From positions 3,634,001 to 3,698,000 of the forward strand of contig NZ_CP060828.1 of NCBI RefSeq assembly GCF_014489635.1: DNA of 64,000 nucleotides, in the 5' to 3' direction. The position numbers were made by a program, and so were the translations under genes. This document shows positions 1-8,366 of the stretch, one piece after another; position 1 is the stretch's first letter, and the number at the start of each line of letters is the position of its first letter. The DNA is from Streptomyces roseirectus (GTDB taxonomy: Bacteria; Actinomycetota; Actinomycetes; Streptomycetales; Streptomycetaceae). The notes beneath the pieces are model-generated. The model made no database searches and was not told the DNA's origin. It saw only the letters and a program-made list of their open reading frames with translations.

Positions 1-2
1 TC

Positions 3-560
3 CGTCGCTCCTGCGCGCACGGCATCTGCGGGTCGGACGCCATGCGGATCAACGGCAAGAACCGGCTGGCCTGCAAGACGCTGATCAAGGACATCAACCC
101 GGCCAAGCCGATCACCATCGAGCCCATCAAGGGGCTCACGGTCCTCAAGGACCTGGTCGTCGACATGGAGCCGTTCTTCCAGGCGTACCGCGACGTCATG
201 CCCTTCCTGATCACGAAGGACACGAACGAACCGACGCGTGAGCGGCTTCAGACGGCCGAGGACCGCGAGCGGTTCGACGACACGACGAAGTGCATCCTGT
301 GCGCGGCCTGCACGTCGTCGTGCCCGGTCTTCTGGAACGACGGCCAGTACTTCGGCCCGGCGGCCATCGTCAACGCGCACCGCTTCATCTTCGACTCGCG
401 TGACGAGGCGGGCGAGCAGCGCCTCGAGATCCTCAACGACCGTGACGGCGTGTGGCGTTGCCGCACGACCTTCAACTGCACGGACGCCTGCCCGCGTGGC
501 ATCGAGGTCACGAAGGCGATCCAGGAGGTGAAGCGGGCGCTGATCACGCGCCGCTTCTAG
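3..560 (+). CDS. sdhB: Succinate dehydrogenase iron-sulfur subunit, 3' part
   Basis: This is the membrane-associated iron-sulfur subunit of complex II, which passes electrons from the SdhA flavin to quinone. The gene is open to the left window edge, so only about 185 C-terminal residues are seen. The first visible residues carry SCAHGICGSDAM, part of the [2Fe-2S] ligand region. CILCAACTSSCPVFW and FNCTDACPRGI supply the cysteines of the [4Fe-4S] and [3Fe-4S] clusters. The ATG at 42 is internal to the family domain and is not the real start. sdhA should lie just outside the window. A strong hairpin follows the stop, so this is the last gene of the sdh operon. Confidence 0.97.
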   Translation, partial: RRSCAHGICGSDAMRINGKNRLACKTLIKDINPAKPITIEPIKGLTVLKDLVVDMEPFFQAYRDVMPFLITKDTNEPTRERLQTAEDRERFDDTTKCILCAACTSSCPVFWNDGQYFGPAAIVNAHRFIFDSRDEAGEQRLEILNDRDGVWRCRTTFNCTDACPRGIEVTKAIQEVKRALITRRF

Positions 561-568
561 CAGTTCCC

Positions 569-620
569 GCGAAGGGCCCCGCCGCTCCGGTTCACTCACC
601 GGGGCGGCGGGGCCCTTCGC
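569..620 (+). terminator. Terminator after sdhB
   Basis: An inverted repeat has 17-bp arms (569-585 and 604-620) plus inner CCGG pairs and an 8-nt loop, starting 8 bp after the sdhB stop. It has no T-tract, as is usual for Streptomyces terminators. Confidence 0.8.
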
Positions 621-680
621 ATTGGCCTGATGCGTCAACTCACCTTGATCTGCTTGAGAGTTCAAGCCAGACTCTGCCGC

Positions 681-1403
681 ATGGCAATCCTGAGAAAAGC
701 GGCGACGGCCGGACTGGCCCTCGCAGCCGCGCTCTTCGCGATACCCCCCACTGCCTCGGCCTCTCCCGCAGGCGCCTCTCCCGCGTGGACGACGGAGACG
801 TCCGCCGGGAGCACGATCACGGTGGTGCCCAGCACAAGTGGCCGCCCCGGCAAGGAACTTCTCTTCCACACCGAGGGCAACGGCAAGGCGTTCGTCGTCC
901 TGCCGCTCAAGCACCTTCCGGCGAACAGCCTCTGGGCCCGGGTACGGGTGAAGCTGGGGGCCCTGCCGGTCAAGCCGGACTGGGCGCACTGGACGCTCGC
1001 GGAGGCGTCCGGCAGCGATTCACCCACGCTGGTGCGGCCGTTGGGCGGTCAGTACGCGCCCACCGACAACGGGAACTTCTACGGCGTCGGCTCGGACCTG
1101 GGCCCGACCGGTGACTGGACGAACTGGCGGACCTCGGCGCCGGCCGCCGCGGGCGTCTGGCAGTGCGTGGAGTTCCATCTGGACGCGTCCGACAACAAGG
1201 TCACGGTGTACTTCGACGGGGTCGAGAACCCCGACCTGACCGTGTCGACCAAGAGCCACGGCGGGACCTCGGACGACTTCGTGTTCCCCACGTTCGACAA
1301 GCTGAAGCTCGGCTGGCAGCTGTACCAGGCGGACCCGAGCCCGTCGTCGTACGACGTGCGGATGTCCGGCATCGCGGTGGGCCCGCGGCGGGCCGGCTGC
1401 TGA
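681..1403 (+). CDS. Secreted beta-sandwich protein, possibly Cip1-like
   Basis: The protein has 240 residues when started at the ATG at 681, which gives a clean signal peptide: K/R-rich start, hydrophobic stretch and ASA-type cleavage site near residue 27. The earlier in-frame ATG at 630 would put an unlikely leader in front. The mature part is rich in Trp, Gly and Asp, with segments such as WARVRVKLG, FHLDASDNKVTVYFDG and KLKLGWQLYQ, as in the beta-sandwich of Cip1-like or laminin-G/concanavalin-like polysaccharide-binding proteins. A role on an extracellular glycan is inferred; no catalytic residue could be assigned. It stands alone between two terminators. Confidence 0.7.
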   Translation: MAILRKAATAGLALAAALFAIPPTASASPAGASPAWTTETSAGSTITVVPSTSGRPGKELLFHTEGNGKAFVVLPLKHLPANSLWARVRVKLGALPVKPDWAHWTLAEASGSDSPTLVRPLGGQYAPTDNGNFYGVGSDLGPTGDWTNWRTSAPAAAGVWQCVEFHLDASDNKVTVYFDGVENPDLTVSTKSHGGTSDDFVFPTFDKLKLGWQLYQADPSPSSYDVRMSGIAVGPRRAGC

Positions 1404-1421
1404 GCCCGTAGACCCGCGGAG

Positions 1422-1456
1422 GGGTCCGCCCCTGGGAGAAGATCAGGGGCGGACCC
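1422..1456 (+). terminator. Terminator hairpin between convergent genes
   Basis: Perfect 13-bp arms (GGGTCCGCCCCTG at 1422-1434, its complement at 1444-1456) with a 9-nt loop lie between the secreted protein gene and the convergent TM2 gene. It probably ends transcription from both sides. Confidence 0.7.
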
Positions 1457-1477
1457 TTGGACCCCGCGGGGGGGGGA

Positions 1478-1747
1478 TCAACCGCGCAGGACCCGGCCCT
1501 GCTTGTCCGTGCGGTCGTTGCTGACGAGGAAGATGATCCCGTCGATGAGCGCCCAGAAGCCGAGGCCGCCGCAGGTCAGGAGCTGGGCGATGCCGACGCC
1601 GACGCTGCCGACGTAGAACCGGCCGATGCCGAAGCACCCGAGGAAGATCTGGAGGATGCCCGCGACGATCTTCGACTTGTCGGAGTACGAGCGGCCCTGC
1701 GGGTCGTAGCCGTAGGGGGCCTCGGGGCCGGGGACGGGGACGGTCAT
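1478..1747 (-). CDS. TM2 domain membrane protein
   Basis: This small membrane protein has 89 residues from the ATG at 1747, which starts MTVPVPGPEAPYGYDPQGR; an upstream ATG at 1801 would add an unlikely Arg-rich leader. The TM2 domain is clear: KSKIVAGILQIFLG, GIGRFYVGSVGVGIAQLL, a CGG turn and LIDGIIFLV. Two helices are joined by a short loop with the family G-x-GRFY motif. It is a paralogue of the gene at 2410-2928; both end in QGRVLRG. The cellular role of bacterial TM2 proteins is not settled. Confidence 0.85.
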   Translation of the reverse strand: MTVPVPGPEAPYGYDPQGRSYSDKSKIVAGILQIFLGCFGIGRFYVGSVGVGIAQLLTCGGLGFWALIDGIIFLVSNDRTDKQGRVLRG

Positions 1748-1982
1748 GTGAACTGCTCTCCTGACGGACTGCTGGATGCGAGAACCGGGGAGCGCGCGCA
1801 CCTGTCAGCGCATGACTCGGCCGTCCCCCCGTGTGAGCGCTGAGCGTAAGTACGGGACGTCACCGAACGACACCTCTGTCGAACTATCGTTCCCGTACCG
1901 TGATAAAGCTTTCGCCAACTTCCGATCGGTTCCGGCCACTTCGAAAGCCCCGGTCAACCCGGAAGCGCCGCGCGCAGTCGCG

Positions 1983-2417
1983 TCAGCGAAGGTTGCGGAC
2001 GACGGCCCAGACGACCGCGAAGCCCAGGATCAGCACCTGTGTCCGCCCGCCCATCCGGGGTCGCCAGTGCCGTCGGCGCACGGCGCCCTCCCACATCCAG
2101 CGGGCCAGCAGCGCGAGTGCGAACGGCGCCGCGAGGAGCAGCGCGCGGTTGTCCAGCCAGGCCGCGCCCCAGCGGCCGTGCATCAGGTCGTACGCCATCC
2201 GGGTGCCCCCGCACGCGGGGCAGAGCAGGCCGGTCACCGCCCGGAAGGGGCAGCGCGGCAGCAGGTGTCCCGGTTCGTGCGGGTCGGTGCCGTAGAGGTA
2301 CGCCGCCCCGGCGGCCCCGGCGACGAGCACCGCGAGGGGGCCGGTCGTCGGGTGCCGCAGGAGGCCCCGCGCGAAGGACGTCATCTTGGAGCCTGCTCCG
2401 GGCAGGCTCTCAGCCAC
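1983..2417 (-). CDS. DUF2752 membrane protein
   Basis: This is a 144-residue integral membrane protein. The family signature CPFRAVTGLLCPACGGTRM (about residues 56-74) has the two cysteine pairs typical of DUF2752, followed by a Trp-rich loop and two further hydrophobic helices. The start overlaps the stop of the upstream TM2 gene by 8 bp, so the two are translationally coupled, a pairing that is common in actinobacteria. No function can be given; the conserved Cys motif could bind a metal or form disulfides. Confidence 0.85.
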   Translation of the reverse strand: MAESLPGAGSKMTSFARGLLRHPTTGPLAVLVAGAAGAAYLYGTDPHEPGHLLPRCPFRAVTGLLCPACGGTRMAYDLMHGRWGAAWLDNRALLLAAPFALALLARWMWEGAVRRRHWRPRMGGRTQVLILGFAVVWAVVRNLR

Positions 2418-2928
2418 GGAGGACCCGGCCCTGCCCGTCCGTCGTGTTGTTGCCGGTCAGCAGGATGATGCCGTCGATCAGGGCCCAGATGCCGAAGCCG
2501 CCGCAGGTGAAGAGCTGGGCGAGGCCGAGGCCGACGTGGCCGATGTAGAAGCGGCCGACGCCGAGGGTGCCGAGGACGAGCTGGAGGATGCCGGCGACGA
2601 TCTTCGACTTGTCGGAGTAGGGGCGCCCGTAGGCGTCGTACCCGTAAGGGGCGTAGGGGTCGCCGGTGTAGGTGCCGGGCGGGACGAAGCCGCCGGGCTG
2701 GCCGGGGCCGGGCGGCATCTGGCCCCCGGGGTACCCGTAGCCCTGCGGGGGCGGCGGGTAGGCGCCCTGCGGCGGAGGCGGGTAGCCCTGGCCCTGCGGG
2801 GGCTGCTGGTACCCGTAGCCCGGCTGGGGCTGCCCGTAGGGGTTGTCCTGGGGAGGCTGCCCGTAGGGGTTGCCGCCCGGGTAGCCGTATCCCGGCGGCT
2901 GGTTGGGCTGCTGCGGCTGTTCCGTCAC
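2410..2928 (-). CDS. TM2 domain protein with Gly/Pro/Tyr-rich cytoplasmic tail
   Basis: The GTG at 2928 is chosen because a GGGGGAG ribosome site lies just upstream and translation from there gives VTEQPQQP. The first ~105 residues are a low-complexity region of repeated PYGQP, GYGYP and PPPPQG units. The C-terminal ~65 residues are a TM2 domain (KSKIVAGILQLVLG, GVGRFYIGHVGLG, LIDGIILL). The disordered tail resembles that of the RDD protein at 56183. It forms an operon with the DUF2752 gene (8-bp overlap). Confidence 0.87.
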   Translation of the reverse strand: MTEQPQQPNQPPGYGYPGGNPYGQPPQDNPYGQPQPGYGYQQPPQGQGYPPPPQGAYPPPPQGYGYPGGQMPPGPGQPGGFVPPGTYTGDPYAPYGYDAYGRPYSDKSKIVAGILQLVLGTLGVGRFYIGHVGLGLAQLFTCGGFGIWALIDGIILLTGNNTTDGQGRVLRG

Positions 2929-3031
2929 GGTGGGGCTCCCCCGGGGTCTGACAATCGGATGCACGTCATCTTGCCCGATATCCCTGTGCCGCAGCCCTCG
3001 ATCCGGTACGGAGTGCACCTATTGTGACGGT

Positions 3032-3439
3032 ATGTCTGATGACGAGTCGTACGACCTTCTCGGGTTCGACAACGTGCTGCTGCCGGTCGGCGACATCGCC
3101 GAGGCGGTGCGCTTCTACGAGCGTGCCGGGTTCGCGGTGGGCTTCCGGTTCGACGAGGCCGGGATCGCCCTGCTGAAGGTGGGGCGCGAGACGCCGGGGA
3201 TCCTGCTGCGCCAGGAGGAGGCGCTGGGCCACCGTCCGCCGCCGTGGGGCTGCACGCGCGTGTGGCTGGAGGTGCCGGACGCGCGCGCGATGGGGCGCAG
3301 GCTGACGGCGGCCGGCCTCGCGCCGCTCGACGAACCGGCGTCCGTGGCGACCGGCTGGACGGTCGAGATCGCCGACCCCTGGGGCAACGTCCTCGGCTTC
3401 ACGGACTACACGAAGCGCCCGGAGCTGGCCCGCCGCTGA
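3032..3439 (+). CDS. VOC (glyoxalase/bleomycin-resistance fold) protein
   Basis: This is a 135-residue protein with a single vicinal-oxygen-chelate module. VLLPVGDIAEAVRFYERAGF gives the first beta-alpha-beta unit, and VEIADPWGNVLGFTDYTK the second half with the usual DPWGN turn. The ATG at 3032 starts MSDDESYDLLGFDNV. Single-module VOC proteins act as dimers and bind a metal; this sequence does not show which substrate is used, so an isomerase, lyase, dioxygenase or resistance role is open. It is transcribed towards the TetR operon but its stop precedes that operon's promoter. Confidence 0.85.
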   Translation: MSDDESYDLLGFDNVLLPVGDIAEAVRFYERAGFAVGFRFDEAGIALLKVGRETPGILLRQEEALGHRPPPWGCTRVWLEVPDARAMGRRLTAAGLAPLDEPASVATGWTVEIADPWGNVLGFTDYTKRPELARR

Positions 3440-3447
3440 CACCCGTG

Positions 3448-3505
3448 TTGAACGTGTTCAAAAATAGGTCTACAGTCACCACATCAGCGTTTTGAACGCG
3501 TTCAA
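3448..3505 (+). promoter_or_regulatory. Promoter with two TetR-type operators
   Basis: Two palindromes of form TTGAAC-NN-GTTCAA lie at 3448-3461 (centre GT) and 3492-3505 (centre GC), with centres 44 bp apart. The first TTGAAC also reads as a -35 box, and TACAGT at 3471-3476 is a -10 box at a 17-bp spacing, so one operator covers the -35 and the other the early transcribed region. The arrangement fits repression by the TetR protein encoded at the end of the operon it precedes. The assignment to that regulator is inferred. Confidence 0.75.
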
Positions 3506-3520
3506 GAAAGTGGTGGGGAC

Positions 3521-3934
3521 ATGGATCGCACCGTCATCGCGTACGTCGTCTACCTGGCCGTCAGCATCGCGCTGACCGTCTGGGTCGCCCGGACCCTCAG
3601 CCGCAACGGGCGGCTGTTCCTCGCGGACGTCCTGAACGGCGACGAGAAGCTCGCCGAGGCGGTGAACCACCTCCTGGTGGTCGGCTTCTACCTCGTCAAC
3701 CTCGGCTTCGTCGCCCTCTACCTGAGCAGCGACGACGCCCCGGCGAACACCCGGGAGATCTTCGAGGCCCTGTCGACCAAGCTCGGCGTCGTCCTGCTGG
3801 TCCTCGGCGCGATGCACCTGGGCAACGTGTACGTCTTCAGCCGCATCCGGCGCCGGGGCCTGCTGGAACGCCGCGAGGTGCCGCCCATCGCGCCGCAGGC
3901 GTGGGTCGCGCCGACGAAGCCGGCCCAGGCGTGA
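3521..3934 (+). CDS. Small integral membrane protein of the TetR operon
   Basis: The protein has 137 residues with three predicted membrane helices (about residues 5-25, 50-68 and 88-105). It has no recognisable enzyme motif. The C-terminal ~30 residues are basic and then Pro/Ala-rich, probably cytoplasmic. It is the first gene after the double operator, and its stop overlaps the GTG of the DCC protein gene (GTGA), so the two products are likely to work together. Function unknown. Confidence 0.85.
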   Translation: MDRTVIAYVVYLAVSIALTVWVARTLSRNGRLFLADVLNGDEKLAEAVNHLLVVGFYLVNLGFVALYLSSDDAPANTREIFEALSTKLGVVLLVLGAMHLGNVYVFSRIRRRGLLERREVPPIAPQAWVAPTKPAQA

Positions 3935-4362
3935 ACGCCACCGCCACCGCCGCCGCCGACCGGGACGCGCACGGCGTCCCGGTCCGCGGGCTCACCGTCC
4001 TGTACGACGCGGACTGCGGCCTGTGCACGGCCCTCAGCGGCTGGCTGGCCCGTCAGCCGCAGCTCGTGCCCCTGGACCTCGTGCCGGCCGGCTCCGACGC
4101 CGCGCGGGCGCGCTGCCCCGACCTCGACCACGGAGCGACGCTCGACGAGATCACCGTCGTCGGCGACGGGGGCCAGGTCTACCGGGGCGCCGCCGCCTGG
4201 GTCGTCGTCCTGTGGGCCCTGCGCGGGCGGCGGACGCTCGCGCACCGGCTCGCCACGCCGTCCGGGACGCGGCTCGCGCGCGGGATGGTGCTCGCGGCGG
4301 CGAAACTCCGTGAGCGCGGGCGGGTGTACGTCTGTGACGGCGGCTCCTGCGCCACTGGTTAG
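3931..4362 (+). CDS. DCC family thiol-disulfide oxidoreductase-like protein (DUF393)
   Basis: This is a 143-residue thioredoxin-fold protein. The family motif is complete: LTVLYDADCGLCTALSGWL, with the conserved D-x-D-CGLC (DxxCxxC-type) pair. The start is the GTG at 3931, which shares GTGA with the stop of the preceding gene; an upstream start at 3901 would lie inside that gene. The family is named after the conserved DCC residues; redox activity is inferred for most members. The gene lies in an operon with a membrane protein and a TetR regulator. Confidence 0.88.
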   Translation: MNATATAAADRDAHGVPVRGLTVLYDADCGLCTALSGWLARQPQLVPLDLVPAGSDAARARCPDLDHGATLDEITVVGDGGQVYRGAAAWVVVLWALRGRRTLAHRLATPSGTRLARGMVLAAAKLRERGRVYVCDGGSCATG

Positions 4363-4372
4363 GCTCGCGACC

Positions 4373-5116
4373 GTGTCCGTGAACAACGACGGCCCCGCGG
4401 TGGCCCCCAGCAAGTCCGAGCAGACCCGTGCGCTGATCCTGGAGACCGCGATGCGGCTCTTCCAGGAGCGCGGGTACGACAAGACGACCATGCGGGCCAT
4501 CGCCCAGGAGGCGGGGGTCTCCGTCGGCAACGCGTACTACTACTTCGCCGGCAAGGAACACCTCATCCAGGGGTTCTACGACCGGCTCGCCGCCGAGCAC
4601 CGGGCGGCCGTGCGGCCGCTGCTCGCCCGCGAGACCGACTTCGAGGCCCGCCTCGCCGGGGTGCTGCGTCTCTGGCTCGACCTCGCGACGCCGTACCACG
4701 AATTCGCCGTCCAGTTCTTCAAGAACGCCGCCGATCCCGACAGTCCGCTGAGTCCCTTCTCACCGGAGTCGGAGCACGCGCGCGAGGAGGCGATCTCCGT
4801 GCACCGCGAGATCCTGCGGGGCGCCGCGAAGACCAAGGTCGCCGACGACCTCAAGGACGTCCTCCCCGAGCTGATGTGGCTCTCCCAGATGGGCCTCGTC
4901 CTCTACTGGATCTTCGACCGTACGGAGGGCCGCGAACGCAGCTACCGCCTCGCCGAACGCGGCGCCCGCCTCACCGCCCGCGGCGTAGCCCTCTCCCGCT
5001 TCCGTGTCCTGCGCCCCCTGGTCCGCGAGGTCCACGAACTCTTCACGGACTTCCTCCCCGGCATGACAAAGCTGCTCCCGAATCCGGGGTCAGAGGTCAA
5101 GGGAAAGGGCAAGTGA
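4373..5116 (+). CDS. TetR family repressor, likely autoregulatory
   Basis: The protein has 247 residues from the GTG at 4373 (VSVNNDGP). The N-terminal HTH is typical: RALILETAMRLFQERGYDKT, then TMRAIAQEAGVSVGNAYYYF, then KEHLIQGFYDR. The remaining ~190 residues form the helical ligand-binding and dimer domain. It starts 10 bp after the DCC gene and so is the third gene of the operon behind the two TTGAAC-NN-GTTCAA operators, which makes autoregulation likely. The ligand is unknown. The Lys/Gly tail (EVKGKGK) is not part of the family core. Confidence 0.9.
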   Translation: MSVNNDGPAVAPSKSEQTRALILETAMRLFQERGYDKTTMRAIAQEAGVSVGNAYYYFAGKEHLIQGFYDRLAAEHRAAVRPLLARETDFEARLAGVLRLWLDLATPYHEFAVQFFKNAADPDSPLSPFSPESEHAREEAISVHREILRGAAKTKVADDLKDVLPELMWLSQMGLVLYWIFDRTEGRERSYRLAERGARLTARGVALSRFRVLRPLVREVHELFTDFLPGMTKLLPNPGSEVKGKGK

Positions 5117-5206
5117 TCGCTTCCGGGTGAACCCGTTCGATCGGGACATCCGGGGGCGGGCCTGCCTACGATGATGCTCTCGACACCAGCCCACAGGAGG
5201 CACGCG

Positions 5207-5800
5207 ATGTCCGCAGCATCTGTCGAGCGGCCCCATGGAGACCGTCCGCTGATCGCGGAGGCGAACCGGCTCATGGATCGCAATCCGGGCTACCGCGTCG
5301 AGATCATCGGAGGCCAGATCCTCGTGACCCCGCCACCGGACGGCCCGCATGGGGAAGCTCTGATGGACCTCGCCCTGGTCCTCTCCGAAGCCGGTCTGCA
5401 CAGGGCCGGGTCCAAGATCATCCCGGGTCTCGGCATCTGGTTGCCCGGCACCGAGGACTACGCGATCCCGGACCTCTCCCTGGTCGACGCCGACTATCGG
5501 GACCACCGCGCCGAGAACGGCTGCTACGCACCGGTCTGCTTCCGTCTGGTCCTGGAAGTCACCTCCAGCAACTGGAAGACGGACCTGCGCTACAAGGTCA
5601 AGGCGTACGCCGCTGCCAAGGTTCCCGTCTATCTCATCGTGGACCGCCATCACCAGCGTCTGCACGTCCTGAGCGACCCCGCCGGGGACGGGTACGAGAA
5701 CCATCGCCCCTACTCCCCCGGCGAAGTCGCCCCACTGCCCCGCTCCATCGGCACCGACGTCACCGTGGACGTCGCCGCGATCCTCGAAGCCGGGCGCTAA
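5207..5800 (+). CDS. Uma2 family (DUF820) putative endonuclease
   Basis: This is a 197-residue protein started at the ATG at 5207, 6 bp after a CAGGAGG ribosome site. It has the Uma2 PD-(D/E)XK-like core: YAIPDLSLVD (PD motif), FRLVLEVTSS (acidic residue after a hydrophobic strand) and YKVKAYAAAKVPVYLIVD (Lys and the following helix and strand). Streptomyces carry many paralogues. Nuclease activity is predicted from the fold only, and no cellular role has been shown that I know of. The gene is convergent with the MMPL gene, with a 4-bp overlap of the stop codons. Confidence 0.88.
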   Translation: MSAASVERPHGDRPLIAEANRLMDRNPGYRVEIIGGQILVTPPPDGPHGEALMDLALVLSEAGLHRAGSKIIPGLGIWLPGTEDYAIPDLSLVDADYRDHRAENGCYAPVCFRLVLEVTSSNWKTDLRYKVKAYAAAKVPVYLIVDRHHQRLHVLSDPAGDGYENHRPYSPGEVAPLPRSIGTDVTVDVAAILEAGR

Positions 5801-8202
5801 CCCACCACCTCCCCCTCCCTCAGCTCCACGTCCTGGACCACCGGTCCCTCGCCCACGTTGACGTGGCGGGCCGACGACCCGTACGCGGGCGCGGTGACCG
5901 CCAGGAGGTAGGTGCCCGGGGTGGGGACGGCGAGGATGTAGGAGCCGTCGGCGAGGGTGGTGACGTGGTCGAGCTGGCGGCCTCCGCCGTGGGAGAGGAG
6001 GGTGACCGCGGCGCCGCCGACGGGGAGGCCGGCCGTGTCGCGGACGAAGCCGTGGACGACGGAGGAGGGGCCGTCGGGGGCGGCCGGCGGGGTCTCCTGG
6101 GGCTCGACCGCGAGGTGGGGCAGGCGCCGGTCCAGCCAGGCCGGCAGCCACCAGTTGGACGTGCCCAGGAGGTGCATCGCCGCCGGCACCAGCGCCGTCC
6201 GCAGGACGAACGCGTCGAGGGCGACGGCGACGGCGAGCCCGACGCCCGCCATGGCGGCCCCGGCGTCCCCGCTGAGGACGAACGCGAGGAACACGCACAC
6301 CATGATGAGCGCGGCGGAGTTGATGACGCGGCTGGTCTCGGCGAGCCCGACGCGCACGGCGCGCGCGTTGTCGCGGGTGTGGACCCACTCCTCGTGCATG
6401 CGGCTGACGAGGAACACCTGGTAGTCCATGGAGAGCCCGAACAGCAGCGACAGCATGATCACCGGGAGGAAGGCGTTGATCGGCCCCTCCTTGCCGAGCC
6501 CGAGCAGTTCGAGCCCCCAGCCCCACTGGAAGATCGCGACGAGGACCCCGAACGAGGCCGCCGCGGCGACGAGGTTCATCACCGCCGCCGTGAGCGGCAC
6601 CACCAGCGACCGGAACGCCACCAGGAGCAGCAGGAACCCGAGCCCGATGATCGTGGCGACGAACAGCGGGAGCCGGTCGCCGGTGACGGTCGCGAAGTCC
6701 TTGGAGACGGCCGTGACACCCCCTACGTGCGCGTGCGCGCCGGCGTCGGGGATGACCCGGTCGCGCAGGGTGTCGATGAGGTCGTCGGTCTCCCGGGACT
6801 GCGGCGACGTCGTGGGGATCACCTGGACGACGGTGACGCCCTGGGCCGGCGGAAGGGCGGCCACGCGCGCGACCCCGTCGGCCGCCTGGATGCCCCGCAC
6901 GAGCGCGCCCGTGTCACCGCCGTCGGCGACGACCTGGAGGGGCCCGTTGAAGCCGGGCCCGAAGCCCTCGGCGAGGAGGTCGTACGCCTGGCGGGTCGTC
7001 GTGGAGGTGTCGTCGTTGCCCTGGTCGGTCGCGCCGAGCCGCAGGGACAGCACGGGCAGCGCGAGGACGACCATGACGGCGAGCGCGAGCGCGGCGATCT
7101 TGCGGGGCCCGGCCTGGACGCGCGCCGCCCAGCGCGCCGAGAGCCCGCTGGCCCGCTCCGGCTCGGGCCCTTCGGCGGCGAGCCGGCGCCGCTGCTTGCG
7201 GCTGAGCACGCGCGCGCCGAGGAAGCCGAGCAGCGCGGGCAGCAGGGTCGTCGCCGCGAGGACGCTGAGGACGACGGTGAGGGAGGTGCCGATGACGACG
7301 CCGTCGAGGAAGCGCAGGTTGGTGACGAGCATCCCGGCGAGCGCGATGCAGACGGTGCCGCCCGCGAAGAGCACCGCGCGCCCGGAGGTGTTGAGGGCGG
7401 TGACGGCCGCCTCCTCGGGGTCGAGTCCGCGCAGGACGCCCTTGCGGTGGCGGGTGACGATGAACAGGGCGTAGTCGATGCCGACGCCGAGGCCGATCAG
7501 GGTGGCCAACAGCGGGGCGAGGTCGGGGATGTCGGTGGTGTGGCTGAGGAGCTGCGTGCCGAACAGGCCGAGGCCCACGCCGAAGACGGCGATGGCGATC
7601 GGCAGGAGCATCGCGAAGAGCGAGCCGAACGCGAGGAACAGGACGATGGCCGCCGCGGCGAGCCCGACCAGCTCGGCAAGGCCCGTGGGCGGCTCCTGGA
7701 CGCGCTGGATGGCCTGGCCCCCCAGCTCGACCCGCAACCCCTCCTGTTCGGCCGCCTGAGCGGCGTCCACGACTTTCTCGATGAGTTCCTTCGGGATCTC
7801 GTTGGCCTGCTGCGTGAACGTCACCTGCGCGTAGGCGATCGTCCCGTCGCGGCTGATCTGCGCGGCCCCCGAGGCGCCCGCGTAGGGGCCGGCGACGTCG
7901 CCGACGCCGTCCAGGGCCGCGATCTCCTTCAGCGCGGGTTCGACGCGCTGCCGTACGGCGTCGTCGCGGACCGTGCCTGTGTCGGTCTTCCAGACGACCG
8001 TGTCGGTGTCGCCCGCGCGTGCGGGGAACGCCTTCTCCATCAGGTCGTACGCCTTCTTGGAGTCCGTGTCCGGGAGCGAGAAGACGTTCGCGTAGTCGGA
8101 GCCGGCCGTCGAAGCCGTGAACCCCATCCCGAACAGTGCCCCCACCCACAGCAACAGGACCACCAGCCGGTGCCGATAGCACCAGCGTGCCAATGCCGCC
8201 AC
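5797..8202 (-). CDS. MMPL family RND-type exporter with C-terminal regulatory-like domain
   Basis: The protein has 801 residues and starts at a GTG at 8202 with AAGGAG about 9 bp upstream. It has two halves, each with a single N-terminal helix, a large external loop and a cluster of five helices. Family features are visible: GVGIDYALFIVTRHR in the first bundle and GLSMDYQVFLVSRMHEE in the second. The last ~90 residues (from about 715) leave the membrane region and form a carboxypeptidase-regulatory/transthyretin-like beta domain (VHGFVRDTAGLPVGGAAVTL). This addition is unusual for MMPL proteins. It exports a lipid or small molecule of unknown kind. It is divergent from the two-component system at 8367. 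Confidence 0.93.
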   Translation of the reverse strand: MAALARWCYRHRLVVLLLWVGALFGMGFTASTAGSDYANVFSLPDTDSKKAYDLMEKAFPARAGDTDTVVWKTDTGTVRDDAVRQRVEPALKEIAALDGVGDVAGPYAGASGAAQISRDGTIAYAQVTFTQQANEIPKELIEKVVDAAQAAEQEGLRVELGGQAIQRVQEPPTGLAELVGLAAAAIVLFLAFGSLFAMLLPIAIAVFGVGLGLFGTQLLSHTTDIPDLAPLLATLIGLGVGIDYALFIVTRHRKGVLRGLDPEEAAVTALNTSGRAVLFAGGTVCIALAGMLVTNLRFLDGVVIGTSLTVVLSVLAATTLLPALLGFLGARVLSRKQRRRLAAEGPEPERASGLSARWAARVQAGPRKIAALALAVMVVLALPVLSLRLGATDQGNDDTSTTTRQAYDLLAEGFGPGFNGPLQVVADGGDTGALVRGIQAADGVARVAALPPAQGVTVVQVIPTTSPQSRETDDLIDTLRDRVIPDAGAHAHVGGVTAVSKDFATVTGDRLPLFVATIIGLGFLLLLVAFRSLVVPLTAAVMNLVAAAASFGVLVAIFQWGWGLELLGLGKEGPINAFLPVIMLSLLFGLSMDYQVFLVSRMHEEWVHTRDNARAVRVGLAETSRVINSAALIMVCVFLAFVLSGDAGAAMAGVGLAVAVALDAFVLRTALVPAAMHLLGTSNWWLPAWLDRRLPHLAVEPQETPPAAPDGPSSVVHGFVRDTAGLPVGGAAVTLLSHGGGRQLDHVTTLADGSYILAVPTPGTYLLAVTAPAYGSSARHVNVGEGPVVQDVELREGEVVG

Positions 8203-8366
8203 GCTTCAACTCCTTTTCTTCTCCGGTCGGTTCGGTCGGTCCCCCAGGTCCTGACGGACAGCATCGACAGGAGCACGCGCGCCTGGACATCCACTGGGCG
8301 CGACTCTCAAGGAACTCCAAAGACAAACCCGGGACGGCTGTCGGTGGGGGCGCCGATACTGGGGGC

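Noticed and set aside
630..680. N-terminal extension of the secreted beta-sandwich protein
   Set aside because: Starting at 630 puts MRQLTLICLRV and further residues before a good signal peptide; the ATG at 681 is the better start.
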